This document shows positions 54,793 through 64,000 of a DNA stretch of 64,000 bases, one piece after another. The first letter of the stretch is position 1. Each line of letters starts with the position of its first letter. The stretch covers positions 471,501-535,500 of the forward strand of contig NC_019738.1 of NCBI RefSeq assembly GCF_000317515.1, in the 5' to 3' direction. The notes beneath the pieces were generated by a model. The model did not search any database and was not told the origin of the DNA. It worked only from the letters and a program-made list of their open reading frames with translations. This DNA comes from Allocoleopsis franciscana PCC 7113. GTDB taxonomy: Bacteria > Cyanobacteriota > Cyanobacteriia > Cyanobacteriales > Coleofasciculaceae. Made by a program: the position numbers and the translations under genes.

Positions 54793-57700
54793 CTATTTAA
54801 TGAAATTGGTATCCCTAGAAACCCCTTGAATCCCCTCACACAAACCACCAGAGTCCCCAAAAATGGCTGAAGTTCCTAACCCCGCCGCGCCCACACGATC
54901 CGGAACTCCTACACTAATCGCATCACTCATCCGCACACGGTTGGGATTCTTCAGATAATCATGCAGCCAACTGCAACCCTGCTGAAGCAAATCGTTCAAA
55001 TCCAAATTCCACAGAATTACACTTGTATCTGCACTAGCCGAAGCTAACCACCTGCCATCTGGACTAAAACTCACCCCATAAACCTCAGCACTGTGACCCT
55101 CCAACGTCTTAATTAAATTGCCGTCCCGACTCCAGAGATTCACCTTTCTATCTTCACTGACAGAAGCAATTAACTTCCCATCAGGGCTAAAATTCACCCC
55201 ATTAACGGCACCATTATGTCCCTTCAAGGACTGGATTGGCTGCTCCTTCCGACTCCAACTGTCCCACTTCCATAGGTTGACGGTTCCATCACTACTCGCC
55301 GAAGCCATCAACTTACCATCCGGACTAAAACTCACCCAATTAACAGCATCATTATGTCCCTTCAATGTCGTCAGCAACTTACCGTCCTTGCGCTGCCACA
55401 GTTTCACGGTTTTGTCTTCGCTGGCAGAAGCAATGAACTTCCCATCAGGACTAAAACTCACACCCCTCACGTCACTGTCATGACCGGTTAACGTTTGCTC
55501 AAAAGAGCCATCCGCTTTCCACAGTTTCACCGTATTATCCGCACTACTAGAGGCAATGAACTCACCGTCGGGACTGAAACTCACACTCGTCACCGCCTCC
55601 TCATGCCCGATTAAGGTGTTCAGCAATGTGCCATCCGCTTTCCAAAGTTTTACCGTTTTGTCGTCACTGGCTGTGGCAATTGTCTTGCCGTCGGGCGACC
55701 AACTTACATGATTAACGGTATCCTGATGCCCCTCAAAACTGGCGAGTAACCGACCATCTTCATGCCAAAGTTTTACCGTTTTGTCGTCACTGGCTGTGGC
55801 AATTGTCTTGCCGTCGGGCGACCAACTCACATAATTGACGCTATCGCTATGACCCTGGAGGGTTTTAAGTAATCGGCTGTTGATGTGCCACAATTTAATC
55901 GTATTGTCGGCACTGGCACTGGCAATTGTTTGACCCTGGGGACTAAAGCTTACTCCTTGAACCAAATTCCCATGTCCTTTCAGAGTTTCTATCAAGGTAC
56001 CGTCCCGACGCCAGAGTTTAATCGTGTTGTCCGCACTGGCACTCGCCAACATCTGACCATCACGGCTAAACGTGACATTGACCACCCAATGATTATGTCC
56101 CCTCAAGGTTTGCATCCGAACACCGTCACGACGCCAAAGTCTAACGGTTTTGTCGGCACTCGAACTCGCCAACGTCTGGCTATCTGGACTAAAACTAACA
56201 CTCATCACGGCGGCATCATGAGCCTTCCAGCTTTTCAGGAAAGTGCCATCCCGACGCCAGAGGGTGATAGTCTGGTCTTTACTGGCAGAGGCAATGAGTT
56301 GACCATCCGGGCTGAAACTCACCCCCATCACTCGATCTGTATGTCCGGTTAGGGTTTTCAGTAACACACCATTCGTGTTCCACAGTTTCACCCTGCCGTC
56401 CCAACTGCCAGAAGCCATCATGTTGCTGTCGGGGCTAAAACTAACCGTCGAGACGGAAGCAGTATGACCGTTCAAGGTGTTGAGCAGAACCCCGTCACTC
56501 CGCCACAACTTGACGGTTTTATCCTCACTGGCAGAGGCGATTAGCTTACCATTTGGGCTAAAACTCACGCTATACACCCCAGCCTGATGACCCGGTAAGT
56601 TTTTCACCAAGGTGCCGTCGGCTTGCCACAGCTTGAGCGTGGTATCCTTACTCCCTGAAACCAGGTGTTTACCGTCAGGACTCCAACTCACGCTACTCAC
56701 CCAATCGGTATGCCCCTCCAAGCGGTTGTACTCTCTCACCCTATACACCGTCTGCTGTAGTGCCGTAATCACTCGCGTCCGAGTTGCCGCTGTTGTCCCT
56801 AAAGACCGTTTCAAATCTCGACCGGCGCGGATACTTTTGAGCAAGGCATCAAACGGTCGGTTGGTGGCTACCAGCGCTTCTGAGGAAGCACTCAAGGCAT
56901 TGAGTTGGGCATTGGTTTCGCCAATTAGGGCGCGTAACCCCAATCCCACGGCAATAATCGTAATCGTGAACAGCGCTATGCCAACATAACGCGCTTCTCG
57001 CAGACTTTTTTTCAGGACTTGATTGAGTTGTTCCTCGGCTTTCCGTTGTTTGGCTGTGGCTTGTGCGAGTTTGCCTCGGAGTTCTTTTTCTCTGAGTTCG
57101 GCGCGAAGTTGTTCAATCTCACTCTGACTCAGTTTGTCTTTTTGGCGCAGTTCCTCTAATTCATTTTGGATTCTTAGTTGCTTCTTTTGGCGGATAAATT
57201 CAACTAAATAATCATGTACCAGTTGATAACGGTTGGCTGGAACTTCGGGCAACAAAAAGACTAAACCTGATTTCTCTAAAATTTCTAAAATTAAATCGAG
57301 TTGTTCCGATTCAATGCCCGATTCAGCGGCTAATTCCGCACGAGTTTTCAGCGGACGATTGTCATTTTCATCCGTGAGCAAATGTAGCACCAGCCACGCG
57401 GCATATTCATTTTCTGGCCCACAATCTTGAATCGCTTTTTCTAAAAATCGCTCAACCAGTCTTTGCTTCGGACCCGATTGTCGATACCGCTCTAGGGTTG
57501 TAATATTCTCCTCTTGCAGTTGTGCGCCTACGACTTGTAACTCAATGGGACGAACGGCACCCAATCCATCTGCTAAATCCTGCACTAATTCATCAATCAG
57601 GGAAGATTCTAAATAAAAATGAGCACGCTCCGTTAAACTTTGGATGACGGCACGGGCATCTTCTAAAGAAAAGTTCCCTAAAGGATAACGAATGGTTCGG

Positions 57701-59886
57701 TCTAGAATATTATTATTAATAACTTCTAGTTCGTTGAATTGTTCAAGTTCCAATAAATAATGCAGGTAATCTTCCCGAAGGGAAAGAATCACTTTCACAA
57801 AAGGAATATTCAGACAAGCATTTAAAAAATCATAAAATAAAGAGCGCTGGGAGAGGGGTGAAACAAAGAAAAATTCTTCAAATTGATCAAAAATTAGAAT
57901 GGATAATAAGTTATGTTCGGCGTTTTGTCGTAACTGTTCCAGGATGGTTTGGATGGTTTGTTGAGCATCTTGACGAGGTTTTAAGCGCAAGTGAATCGGT
58001 TGTTCAACACTATGGTTATCAAACTCATACAGCGCTTGAGCCAAAGCATTTCTCAATTCCCCGATCCAATCGGTGTAAAAGGGCGGAACTACCGGCAATG
58101 CCATGCGATCGCCCAATGAGCGATGTTTCAGCGCCGGGATTAACCCTGCCATCACGATTGAACTCTTTCCTACCCCCGATTGACCATGAATCACGGTTAA
58201 TTTCTGGTCTGATCGCGTCATCCGTTCAATTAAGCGTTGCACATCCTGCTTGCGCCCAGATGCTTCAATTTCCTGAGCCACAATTTCTTGTTGCTCAACC
58301 GATGCGAAGGTAGGATTACTTAAAGGTCTGCGGGGCTGGAGACGCGCCGCACCAATAAACGCTCTAAAGCCATACAACTGCTCAACCGCCCGTTGTTCTT
58401 GTTTAACCTGAAAGGCTTCTAAGTATCGACCTTGCTCAAAATAAAGGTGACGCAGTCCTTCGAGTAAGTGCAAGTAACGCTGGGGTTCGTAGTGATGCTC
58501 ACTGGCTGCGATCGCCTGTTGCAATCCCATACTGGCAACTTCCAAGTGCCGCCCTGCTTCCTCCCGTTGTCCGAGTTGGCGCAGCGCTTTCACCAAAAAT
58601 AATAAATATAACTGGGCAAGTAAAAATCGGTGTAAGCCTTGATTCTGACTCGGCGGAGCACTGACTTCGGTCAAAATGGAGATGGCTTGTTGAGCATAGG
58701 TGTTCGCCTGAGTCCACTGCGACTGCCGGATTGCTACCTCAGCTAGAAAGCCGTAATCCTGAGCCAGTTGTGCCTTGGCACCATAAGTTTGATGTAATTT
58801 CAGAGACTTGTGCGCCACCTGTTTGAGCACATCCCAAGCTTCCAGGCGTTCGAGTACTTCAGCCAATTGAGTGATAAACTGAGCCACTAAATCGGGACGT
58901 TTGGCCTGCTCAAACACCTCTACACATTGCTGAAGATAAGGCCATGCTTCTTCTAGGTTGCGGTGTCGTTGCGTCCGATGCAAGTCACCTTGGCGGCAAT
59001 AACATAAGCCCAGATGAAATAACAACACTCCCTGCCGTTCTAAATGATTACTAGCACGCCAAAACCGCAAGCTTTTTTGGTAACGAGCGATCGCAGAATC
59101 AATCAGGTCGCTGGCATAATCATATTGTCCCAGGACAAATTCTAAACCCGCTTGTAATTCGGGTTCGATTACTTGTCCGCGACATTGCAAATCTTTGAGG
59201 GCAGAATCGAGTTCTAGGCGCGATCGGCAATCGGTGGCTAGATTTAGGAAGGAATGATGAGTACAAATCCGCCAAGGTGCATATCGACCTGAACCCCCAT
59301 GTAACACGGTTTTGAACAGGGAGTTTGCCTTTTGGCGCAGGAAATCAATTAACTCGCTGGTGGCAATTTCAAACTTAATCGGTGTGGCAGCCCAACTGGC
59401 AAAATCCGGGGCAAACCGTACCAGTTTTTGCAGCACCTCATCATTCACCCACAAGATTAAAGGAAAGGGGAGGCGTTTGCGAAACTCATCCCGCACTTGA
59501 TTGGTAGACGTGAGTAAGTCTTCAAGGGCGTCTACCGATTCTAACCCCAGGATGAAGAGGGCGGGGGGGAGGGATTGGGCTGGTGTGTCTTGCGGATTCC
59601 CTTGTCCCCCGGCTGTTTGTCCCGCCTCCAGTCCACCGTGACTATGAACTTGGATTGTAGTGTAAAGCGTTGTGACTGATGTCGGGAGTTCTAAGGAGCG
59701 AATCTCGTAGCGGTTCTCGGAAAGTTCTTGCAGTTGACGCAGGATGCGCTCTCGCAGGCGCTTATAGTTACAGCGCACTAACACCAAAGAAAATTCGCCT
59801 TGGGAAAATGCGATCGCGCGATCGAGCGCTGTTAAGGAGCGTTCGTTGTATACCGCAACCTCTGATGGTCGTTGTGTTTCAACCAT
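54793..59886 (-). CDS. STAND ATPase with membrane helix and 14 WD40 repeats (cassette 2)
   Basis: This 1697-residue paralogue of the protein at 42626-47542 has the same order: P-loop-lacking STAND-like N-terminus ([40 protein letters not shown]), helical repeats, nSTAND1 ATPase (Walker [11 protein letters not shown] near residue 567, Walker [12 protein letters not shown]), a coiled coil, one hydrophobic helix near 965-985 and fourteen WD40 repeats from ~1052. The [20 protein letters not shown] tail is shared with cassette 1, then 45 unrelated residues follow. The start ATG at 59886 overlaps the end of the upstream ATPase gene by 55 bp, so translation may be coupled. It differs from paralogue 1 mainly in an added coiled coil and a low-complexity Gly/Gln insert near residue 90. 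Confidence 0.9.
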   Translation of the reverse strand: MVETQRPSEVAVYNERSLTALDRAIAFSQGEFSLVLVRCNYKRLRERILRQLQELSENRYEIRSLELPTSVTTLYTTIQVHSHGGLEAGQTAGGQGNPQDTPAQSLPPALFILGLESVDALEDLLTSTNQVRDEFRKRLPFPLILWVNDEVLQKLVRFAPDFASWAATPIKFEIATSELIDFLRQKANSLFKTVLHGGSGRYAPWRICTHHSFLNLATDCRSRLELDSALKDLQCRGQVIEPELQAGLEFVLGQYDYASDLIDSAIARYQKSLRFWRASNHLERQGVLLFHLGLCYCRQGDLHRTQRHRNLEEAWPYLQQCVEVFEQAKRPDLVAQFITQLAEVLERLEAWDVLKQVAHKSLKLHQTYGAKAQLAQDYGFLAEVAIRQSQWTQANTYAQQAISILTEVSAPPSQNQGLHRFLLAQLYLLFLVKALRQLGQREEAGRHLEVASMGLQQAIAASEHHYEPQRYLHLLEGLRHLYFEQGRYLEAFQVKQEQRAVEQLYGFRAFIGAARLQPRRPLSNPTFASVEQQEIVAQEIEASGRKQDVQRLIERMTRSDQKLTVIHGQSGVGKSSIVMAGLIPALKHRSLGDRMALPVVPPFYTDWIGELRNALAQALYEFDNHSVEQPIHLRLKPRQDAQQTIQTILEQLRQNAEHNLLSILIFDQFEEFFFVSPLSQRSLFYDFLNACLNIPFVKVILSLREDYLHYLLELEQFNELEVINNNILDRTIRYPLGNFSLEDARAVIQSLTERAHFYLESSLIDELVQDLADGLGAVRPIELQVVGAQLQEENITTLERYRQSGPKQRLVERFLEKAIQDCGPENEYAAWLVLHLLTDENDNRPLKTRAELAAESGIESEQLDLILEILEKSGLVFLLPEVPANRYQLVHDYLVEFIRQKKQLRIQNELEELRQKDKLSQSEIEQLRAELREKELRGKLAQATAKQRKAEEQLNQVLKKSLREARYVGIALFTITIIAVGLGLRALIGETNAQLNALSASSEALVATNRPFDALLKSIRAGRDLKRSLGTTAATRTRVITALQQTVYRVREYNRLEGHTDWVSSVSWSPDGKHLVSGSKDTTLKLWQADGTLVKNLPGHQAGVYSVSFSPNGKLIASASEDKTVKLWRSDGVLLNTLNGHTASVSTVSFSPDSNMMASGSWDGRVKLWNTNGVLLKTLTGHTDRVMGVSFSPDGQLIASASKDQTITLWRRDGTFLKSWKAHDAAVMSVSFSPDSQTLASSSADKTVRLWRRDGVRMQTLRGHNHWVVNVTFSRDGQMLASASADNTIKLWRRDGTLIETLKGHGNLVQGVSFSPQGQTIASASADNTIKLWHINSRLLKTLQGHSDSVNYVSWSPDGKTIATASDDKTVKLWHEDGRLLASFEGHQDTVNHVSWSPDGKTIATASDDKTVKLWKADGTLLNTLIGHEEAVTSVSFSPDGEFIASSSADNTVKLWKADGSFEQTLTGHDSDVRGVSFSPDGKFIASASEDKTVKLWQRKDGKLLTTLKGHNDAVNWVSFSPDGKLMASASSDGTVNLWKWDSWSRKEQPIQSLKGHNGAVNGVNFSPDGKLIASVSEDRKVNLWSRDGNLIKTLEGHSAEVYGVSFSPDGRWLASASADTSVILWNLDLNDLLQQGCSWLHDYLKNPNRVRMSDAISVGVPDRVGAAGLGTSAIFGDSGGLCEGIQGVSRDTNFIK

Positions 59887-61193
59887 AATTTAAATTGCTG
59901 CGTCTCTGCTAAAGCCGGATTGAGTCCAAACCACGTTCCATCCTTGTCGCGGTATTCAAAGACAAACATGCTACGCAACAGGGTTGTGTATTCGGCATCT
60001 CCCCGGACGGTTTGATTTTGCACCACCTGAAACAGCAACTTCCACTCATTCTCATCAATAGATGAGGTTAAGTAATCGCGGCTTTCTCGAATCACGCTCT
60101 CCAAACACTCACGCGAGATGGGTGGATTTTCATGTCTGAGGCAACCAAACAGCAACCCCATTAAGTTCCGCACATGACCCCCACTAATGCGGCACAAGCG
60201 GTCTAGGGTTTCAGGAGTATCAAACACGGATGTGATCAACTGTAGCTGTTTTTCCGTTGACTCGTTGGGGAAGGCTCTCACCATCACCATCTGCCGTAAA
60301 AGCGCCATACCCTCTTCACATTCTGTGCCATCTCGCCGTTGCACCGGCACCATCGGCAAGATTGTGGGAGGAATGCCACCCCCTAAACGATTTTTCAGGG
60401 TTTCGCAATCATTGGAGAAGTTCAACGACAGGGGAATCGTATAAACCACATGACAATTGAGTTTTCGCAACTGTTCCCCCCGATCCACAAAAAGATACTC
60501 CGGTTGGGTGCGTCCGGAGGGGAGGGTGCGAATATCGAGGCGATCGAGGTTGTCTACAATCACGACTAATCCCGCTTGTCCTCGTCGCTTCAGTTCGGTT
60601 GTGGCGCGAGCAAGAAGTTCGTTGTTGATGGATTCTAAAATTCCCGCTGTGCGAGGTTCTAGATATTCTCTCAAACGACGCCTTAGTTTGGGACTTTCTT
60701 TGGTTTTGGCAGTAATTTTACCAATTCCAATGGATAATTCGGCCTGTGTTTCAAAGTCGATCGGAGTTTGCAAGAAATCGGCAATTTCTGTAAATAGATT
60801 GGCAAAGTAACTGGGTTTGAGTTTAATTTTAATCTGCTCCAGACTTTCACTCACCTGACCGGCAATGCTCAGTAAAATATCTGTCACATCCACGTCAGCC
60901 ATGTCTAAGTCTTGAGAGGATTCAAAATAAACCACTAGGAATCCTTCTTGCTCTAACTCGGCTTTTAGTTTGAGCAATTCGGTGGATTTTCCACAACCAA
61001 TATGTCCTGTAAATAATTGACAGGTTGGCTCATCGGGCGAAATTAGAGTAATTGTTCGTTTCAGTGACTCAATGATTTTTTTGCCTCGGACTGAGGAAAA
61101 ATCAATATAGTACTGTCGGTCTTCACTCTTCCCCATGACGAGGGGCTTGCTGGGATTACAGGCTCTATAAAATCTCGGTAGATCGAGTCCCAT
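59832..61193 (-). CDS. P-loop ATPase of cassette 2
   Basis: The 453-residue paralogue of the 47671-49029 ATPase has Walker A LFTGHIGCGKST at the identical position (63-71), Walker B GLVVIVDNLDRLD, VYTIPLSLNFSND and GGHVRNLMGLLFGCLRHE. Its C-terminus is ~16 residues longer ([14 protein letters not shown]) and is encoded by DNA that also encodes the first residues of the WD40-STAND protein in another frame. The ATG at 61193 is chosen by alignment with the paralogue. Function is inferred as for cassette 1. Confidence 0.85.
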   Translation of the reverse strand: MGLDLPRFYRACNPSKPLVMGKSEDRQYYIDFSSVRGKKIIESLKRTITLISPDEPTCQLFTGHIGCGKSTELLKLKAELEQEGFLVVYFESSQDLDMADVDVTDILLSIAGQVSESLEQIKIKLKPSYFANLFTEIADFLQTPIDFETQAELSIGIGKITAKTKESPKLRRRLREYLEPRTAGILESINNELLARATTELKRRGQAGLVVIVDNLDRLDIRTLPSGRTQPEYLFVDRGEQLRKLNCHVVYTIPLSLNFSNDCETLKNRLGGGIPPTILPMVPVQRRDGTECEEGMALLRQMVMVRAFPNESTEKQLQLITSVFDTPETLDRLCRISGGHVRNLMGLLFGCLRHENPPISRECLESVIRESRDYLTSSIDENEWKLLFQVVQNQTVRGDAEYTTLLRSMFVFEYRDKDGTWFGLNPALAETQQFKLWLKHNDHQRLRYTTNAP

Positions 61194-61284
61194 GAGTAGT
61201 CATCTTCCTTCTTCGGTGGGTGTGAGCGTGCCTGTCTTGTTAAATCCAAGCTAGCTCGATGCAGAAAAAAAGATGCCCCTTTCT

Positions 61285-61527
61285 TTATTTCTTTTTATCT
61301 TTACCATCACATAAACCCAGCCATTGACATTCCTTTTTTTTGTCGTCTTTCCCTGCTCGGTAAAATGGTGGTGGCTGTTGAGTACCTAGTCTAGCCTGTT
61401 CAATTTTTTGACTGAGTCTAGATAAGTGCCAATTTTCGACCGGATTAGTCCTCACAGTTGCCAGGACTTGACCCGATCCCATTAGTAGCATTGGCACGAT
61501 ACTGATACTCAACAATTTGGCGTTCAT
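61285..61527 (-). CDS. Small secreted protein with Lys-rich tail
   Basis: The ATG at 61527 is preferred over the in-frame upstream start at 61563, because MNAKLLSISIVPMLLMG begins a proper signal peptide (cleavage near VLA). The mature ~58 residues contain WHLSRLSQKIEQARLG, a PPPF linker and a C-terminus KKKECQWLGLCDGKDKKK with two Cys that could form a disulfide. No known family was recognised. It lies ~90 bp downstream of cassette 2 on the same strand and could be its leader or toxin-like peptide, but this is speculation. Confidence 0.6.
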   Translation of the reverse strand: MNAKLLSISIVPMLLMGSGQVLATVRTNPVENWHLSRLSQKIEQARLGTQQPPPFYRAGKDDKKKECQWLGLCDGKDKKK

Positions 61528-62147
61528 CCTTCTTCCTGCAACCTTCAGCGCGGCTGAGTACATTTCTTGTTTCTCAGCCCTTTACTTACCAATATTCCTT
61601 TGGTGTTACCGGAACTCAGGATGATTTTGTGATGATTTTGTAAAGATAGGGTGTATTTACATTTTGGAGATGCTAAATTGAAAGATTATTTTAGTTTTCT
61701 TTTAAATTAGCAAAACCTCTAGGGAAAGTCTTGGTATTCTTGCAGGTTGCATACCCCCCTAGCCCCCCTTAGTAAGGGGGGAACTTAGCTCCCTCCCCTT
61801 AACAAGGGGAGGGTTGGGGTGGGGTTCAAGCAACTTGCTCAAAGATCTGTGTATTGAGACTCTGCTAGCACTCGCAAAGTGTCCGGTGTTGGGCACTTCT
61901 TTGCCCAGCCCAAGTTCGTCGCTGCTGAGGCGAAGCTGTCGTGCTTTTAATTTGCACTGGGCGGAGGGGCTTTCCGGCTCATCCTACAAGAGTTTTAACT
62001 GTGCCGAACACAACTGTTCATCTGGCTTGCCGAGGTGGATGTTGAGATTATCTTGAGTCAGACTAGTGAACGAGTATTCATGACTCCCCTCGTTCGGGTT
62101 AGTCGTATGAGGCGCTGCACTATTTTTGTTTAATCTACAATCTCACG
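61528..62147. other. 620-bp spacer before the HEPN-ParA gene
   Basis: It holds the MITE-like element at 61741-61842. The remaining right half (61850-62140) has a non-convincing plus-strand frame and mixed composition and may be a relic of lost coding sequence. No promoter is identified with confidence. Confidence 0.5.
61741..61842. mobile_element. MITE-like element with C-run/G-run core
   Basis: The outer ends TGCAGGTTGC and GCAACTTGCT are near-inverted repeats. Inside are the unit at 61754-61781 (CCCCCCTAGCCCCCCTTAGT followed by AAGGGGGG) and CCCTCCCCTTAACAAGGGGA (61791-61813), a perfect 10-bp hairpin. There is no transposase. Confidence 0.6.
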
Positions 62148-63476
62148 ATGACAAGTAACCACGAACTAGTCGGCAGAGCATTGGGGCTTCTACATCAGGG
62201 TTTGTATCCCTTCGTTGAGAAGGAAATGCGTTCAGTTTATGGCGATCGCTGGATTGAAGCAGCAACGCCCAGCGTGCCGAAAGATCCGAATCTGAAGCGC
62301 CCTGTTGCAGAAATCCTGCGGCAGGATGTTTCTGCTGTGCTGTTAGTGATGTGGGATCAATGGAATGATGTCTTCCGAAGAACTCTCAGTCCTGATGAAC
62401 GTGCCTTGGTTAGACAACTACGCACTACCCGCAACAACTGGGCGCACAATCATACATTCTCTGAGAAAGAGACTTTTCGTGCCCTTGACAGAATGGAGGA
62501 ACTTCTCCGCGCAATCGATGCCTCTGAACAAGCAGACATAATTCTCGAATGTATTGAAAATCCACCACCACCGCCGCCACCTCCTTCCCAAATGCGTACA
62601 ATTGCGATTCATGCAGCCAAGGGAGGCGTGGGTAAAACTACTTTAGTTGTGAATCTTGCCTATGAACTCGCAAAAAAGGGTAAACGAGTTTTAGTTGTTG
62701 ACTTGGATGATTCAGCCAATACCAGTCTATTGTTAGGAGTTAACAAAGCTGATCTAATTGAGCAGGCTAATGATTTAGAAGAAATTGAGCAGGTTTTACA
62801 TTCTTTTGGTAATAGACCCGAACTGATAGATTTTTTGATAGAATCTGCTGGAAAAGATTTTAAGGCGAACAAGTACATACACTCCAGTTCGTTTAAAAAC
62901 TATTTGAATAACCAGGGTACGCTCGACGTAATACCTAGCAGTTATAGAACTAAAGTTCAGGAGTTACTGATTAGTACTCATCCAAGGAAAAGACTGGAAT
63001 GGGGGCTTAAATGTCTGACAGGTCAGTACGATTTTGTCATCATTGATACACCTCCTACTAAAGATGTCATTAGCGATAACGGACTGTATGCTGCTCAATA
63101 TTTGTTAATTCCATCTCAGATGGAATACCTTTCCATTTATGGAATATTTGAGCCACTAAGAAGGTCAAAATTAATTCAAGAACAGACAAACCAAAAGGGA
63201 GGTAATATCCTTGGTATCGTACCGATGATGACAGATGCTAAACTTGTCCTTCACAAAAAAATCAGAAAGTTAGTAGAAAATACGTTTCCGGATATTAAAG
63301 TCTTTTCTGATGTCAAGCGTTCAACTCATGTTGGGATGGCTTTATCCTCTCGCCAACCCGTATCGGTATATTCTAAGCAACATAAAGAAGTTCCAAGTGA
63401 CATCGGTAATATGTTTTCAGAAATTACTGAAGAATTGATACAAACGATTCAACTGATTGAAAGTAAGAAAAAATAA
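62148..63476 (+). CDS. Swt1-type HEPN domain fused to a ParA/MinD ATPase
   Basis: Residues 1-125 form an Swt1-like HEPN domain. It opens GRALGLLHQGLYPFVEKEMR and has LVRQLRTTRNNWAHNHTFSE, where R-NNWA-H gives the R-x4-H motif of HEPN ribonucleases. After an eight-proline linker comes a ParA ATPase: IAIHAAKGGVGKTTLVVNLA (deviant Walker A with both Lys), VLVVDLDDSANTSLLLG and FVIIDTPPTKD. The fusion is unusual; HEPN domains of this class occur in BREX and related defence proteins. The next gene starts 5 bp after the stop. It may be a partition-like ATPase that controls an RNase, or a plasmid/element maintenance or defence toxin. RNase activity is inferred from the motif only. Confidence 0.8.
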   Translation: MTSNHELVGRALGLLHQGLYPFVEKEMRSVYGDRWIEAATPSVPKDPNLKRPVAEILRQDVSAVLLVMWDQWNDVFRRTLSPDERALVRQLRTTRNNWAHNHTFSEKETFRALDRMEELLRAIDASEQADIILECIENPPPPPPPPSQMRTIAIHAAKGGVGKTTLVVNLAYELAKKGKRVLVVDLDDSANTSLLLGVNKADLIEQANDLEEIEQVLHSFGNRPELIDFLIESAGKDFKANKYIHSSSFKNYLNNQGTLDVIPSSYRTKVQELLISTHPRKRLEWGLKCLTGQYDFVIIDTPPTKDVISDNGLYAAQYLLIPSQMEYLSIYGIFEPLRRSKLIQEQTNQKGGNILGIVPMMTDAKLVLHKKIRKLVENTFPDIKVFSDVKRSTHVGMALSSRQPVSVYSKQHKEVPSDIGNMFSEITEELIQTIQLIESKKK

Positions 63477-63481
63477 ATGAT

Positions 63482-64000
63482 ATGGCAGAATTATACGATG
63501 AGCTTGAAACTAGACCCTACCTTCTCTATCTTAATCAAATCAATCTCCCTGAAGTAAGCTCAGAAATTTCAGAAGTTGAGATTAAGAATATTGCTGAAGG
63601 TTTGGAAAAGAAGGGAGTTAACTTTTCTCTTCCTCTAGTTTGCCCTACTGAGGAAGAAGACCAGTATCAGTTACTAACTGGACTACCAATCTATAAAGCT
63701 GCTGAGGTTGCCGGGGTTCAGAAGATTTGGGTATTTCTTATTGCAGCAAAGCAACCAGAGGCAGAAGACGCTGTTGAACAAGCTCTTTTGCAGTCAAAGC
63801 ACAATGAGAGAGTAGGGAAGCCTAATATCAAGGAAAAAGTAGCTGAACCTAAAGACGAAATTCATGACGTTAAAGAATTCTTGGATTTTATCAATGATAC
63901 AAAATCTGACCTTACTTCTATTCCTGGAATTGGGATAAAATCTGTACCAAAGATTGTTGGTAAGCGCCCTTATACATCTATTGAAGAGATGCAGAAGAAG
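63482..64000 (+). CDS. ParB-like protein with HhH motif, 3' end outside window
   Basis: The ATG at 63482 follows the HEPN-ParA stop by 5 bp, so the two are surely co-transcribed. The 173 visible residues begin MAELYDELETRPYLLYLNQI. PIYKAAEVAGVQKIWVFLIA is followed by an acidic linker and then a helix-hairpin-helix-like stretch LTSIPGIGIKSVPKIVGKRP. The N-terminal part resembles ParB/sulfiredoxin-type domains (QYQLLTGLPIYKAA), consistent with a ParA partner. The HhH suggests DNA binding. The frame is open to the right edge. Confidence 0.65.
   Translation, partial: MAELYDELETRPYLLYLNQINLPEVSSEISEVEIKNIAEGLEKKGVNFSLPLVCPTEEEDQYQLLTGLPIYKAAEVAGVQKIWVFLIAAKQPEAEDAVEQALLQSKHNERVGKPNIKEKVAEPKDEIHDVKEFLDFINDTKSDLTSIPGIGIKSVPKIVGKRPYTSIEEMQKK

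Noticed and set aside
61814-62056. 80-codon plus-strand frame before the HEPN-ParA gene
   Set aside because: Partly inside the MITE-like element, Ser/Leu-biased composition, and no Shine-Dalgarno.
1-64000. Insertion sequence, prophage or integrated plasmid
   Set aside because: No transposase, integrase, phage structural or replication genes were found. The ParA/ParB-like pair at the right edge alone does not prove a plasmid. MITE-like elements are non-autonomous.
1-64000. tRNA or rRNA genes
   Set aside because: No cloverleaf with TTCAAATC/GGTTCGA-type T-arm plus acceptor pairing was found by eye on either strand; a tRNAscan-SE run would decide.

Overview
The window reads as chromosomal DNA of a filamentous, Microcoleus/Coleofasciculus-like cyanobacterium. 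The lineage call rests on many GCGATCGC (HIP1) octamers, a psb30/ycf12 photosystem II gene, a PAP/fibrillin protein, DUF3134- and DUF4327-type small proteins, a phylloquinone-type DHNA-CoA thioesterase, a split manganese exporter, and very many AAA/STAND, TPR, WD40, CHAT and caspase proteins. The genus is inferred. I saw no rRNA, tRNA, CRISPR array, intact insertion sequence or prophage.

Layout. 1-3.8 kb: the end of a peptidoglycan-binding protein with 30-bp tandem repeats, a GT2-TPR glycosyltransferase, a DUF3134 protein, a PAP/fibrillin and a PD-(D/E)XK nuclease-like protein. 3.9-18.2 kb: a signalling/conflict region with three AAA-like (AAA_35-type) ATPases. One of these is fused to HTH and TIR domains, and one to a sigma-factor-like tail. 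The region also has a stand-alone piece of that tail, an NB-ARC-like STAND-TPR protein, a membrane-anchored glycoside-hydrolase-like protein, a ComFB-like protein, a frameshifted DUF4242-like gene and a GRDP-like protein. 19.4-30.5 kb: a large soluble HAMP-array hybrid histidine kinase followed by cheR, cheB and a second hybrid kinase, then a DHNA-CoA thioesterase. 30.9-31.7 kb: a non-coding tract with two tandem copies of a roughly 223-bp element whose stem pairing is conserved. 31.7-42.4 kb: mostly housekeeping and secretion genes, namely recJ, psb30 (too short for ordinary ORF calling), a YkgJ-type protein, two half-size UPF0016 Mn exporters, a GspE/PilB ATPase, a membrane protein with a repeated Thr motif next to an FHA protein, an HGSNAT-like membrane protein and a secreted pentapeptide protein.

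42.6-61.2 kb is the most striking block. Two paralogous two-gene cassettes (a ~452-aa P-loop ATPase followed by a ~1650-aa STAND ATPase with a membrane helix and 14 WD40 repeats) lie on the minus strand. They flank a plus-strand pair made of a Tat-exported caspase-like protease and an exported TPR-CHAT protein. The window ends with a Swt1-type HEPN domain fused to a ParA ATPase, followed closely by a ParB-like/HhH gene cut by the right edge. Together these suggest an island of NTP-dependent sensing, protease and RNase effector systems. Their biological roles are inference from domain content.
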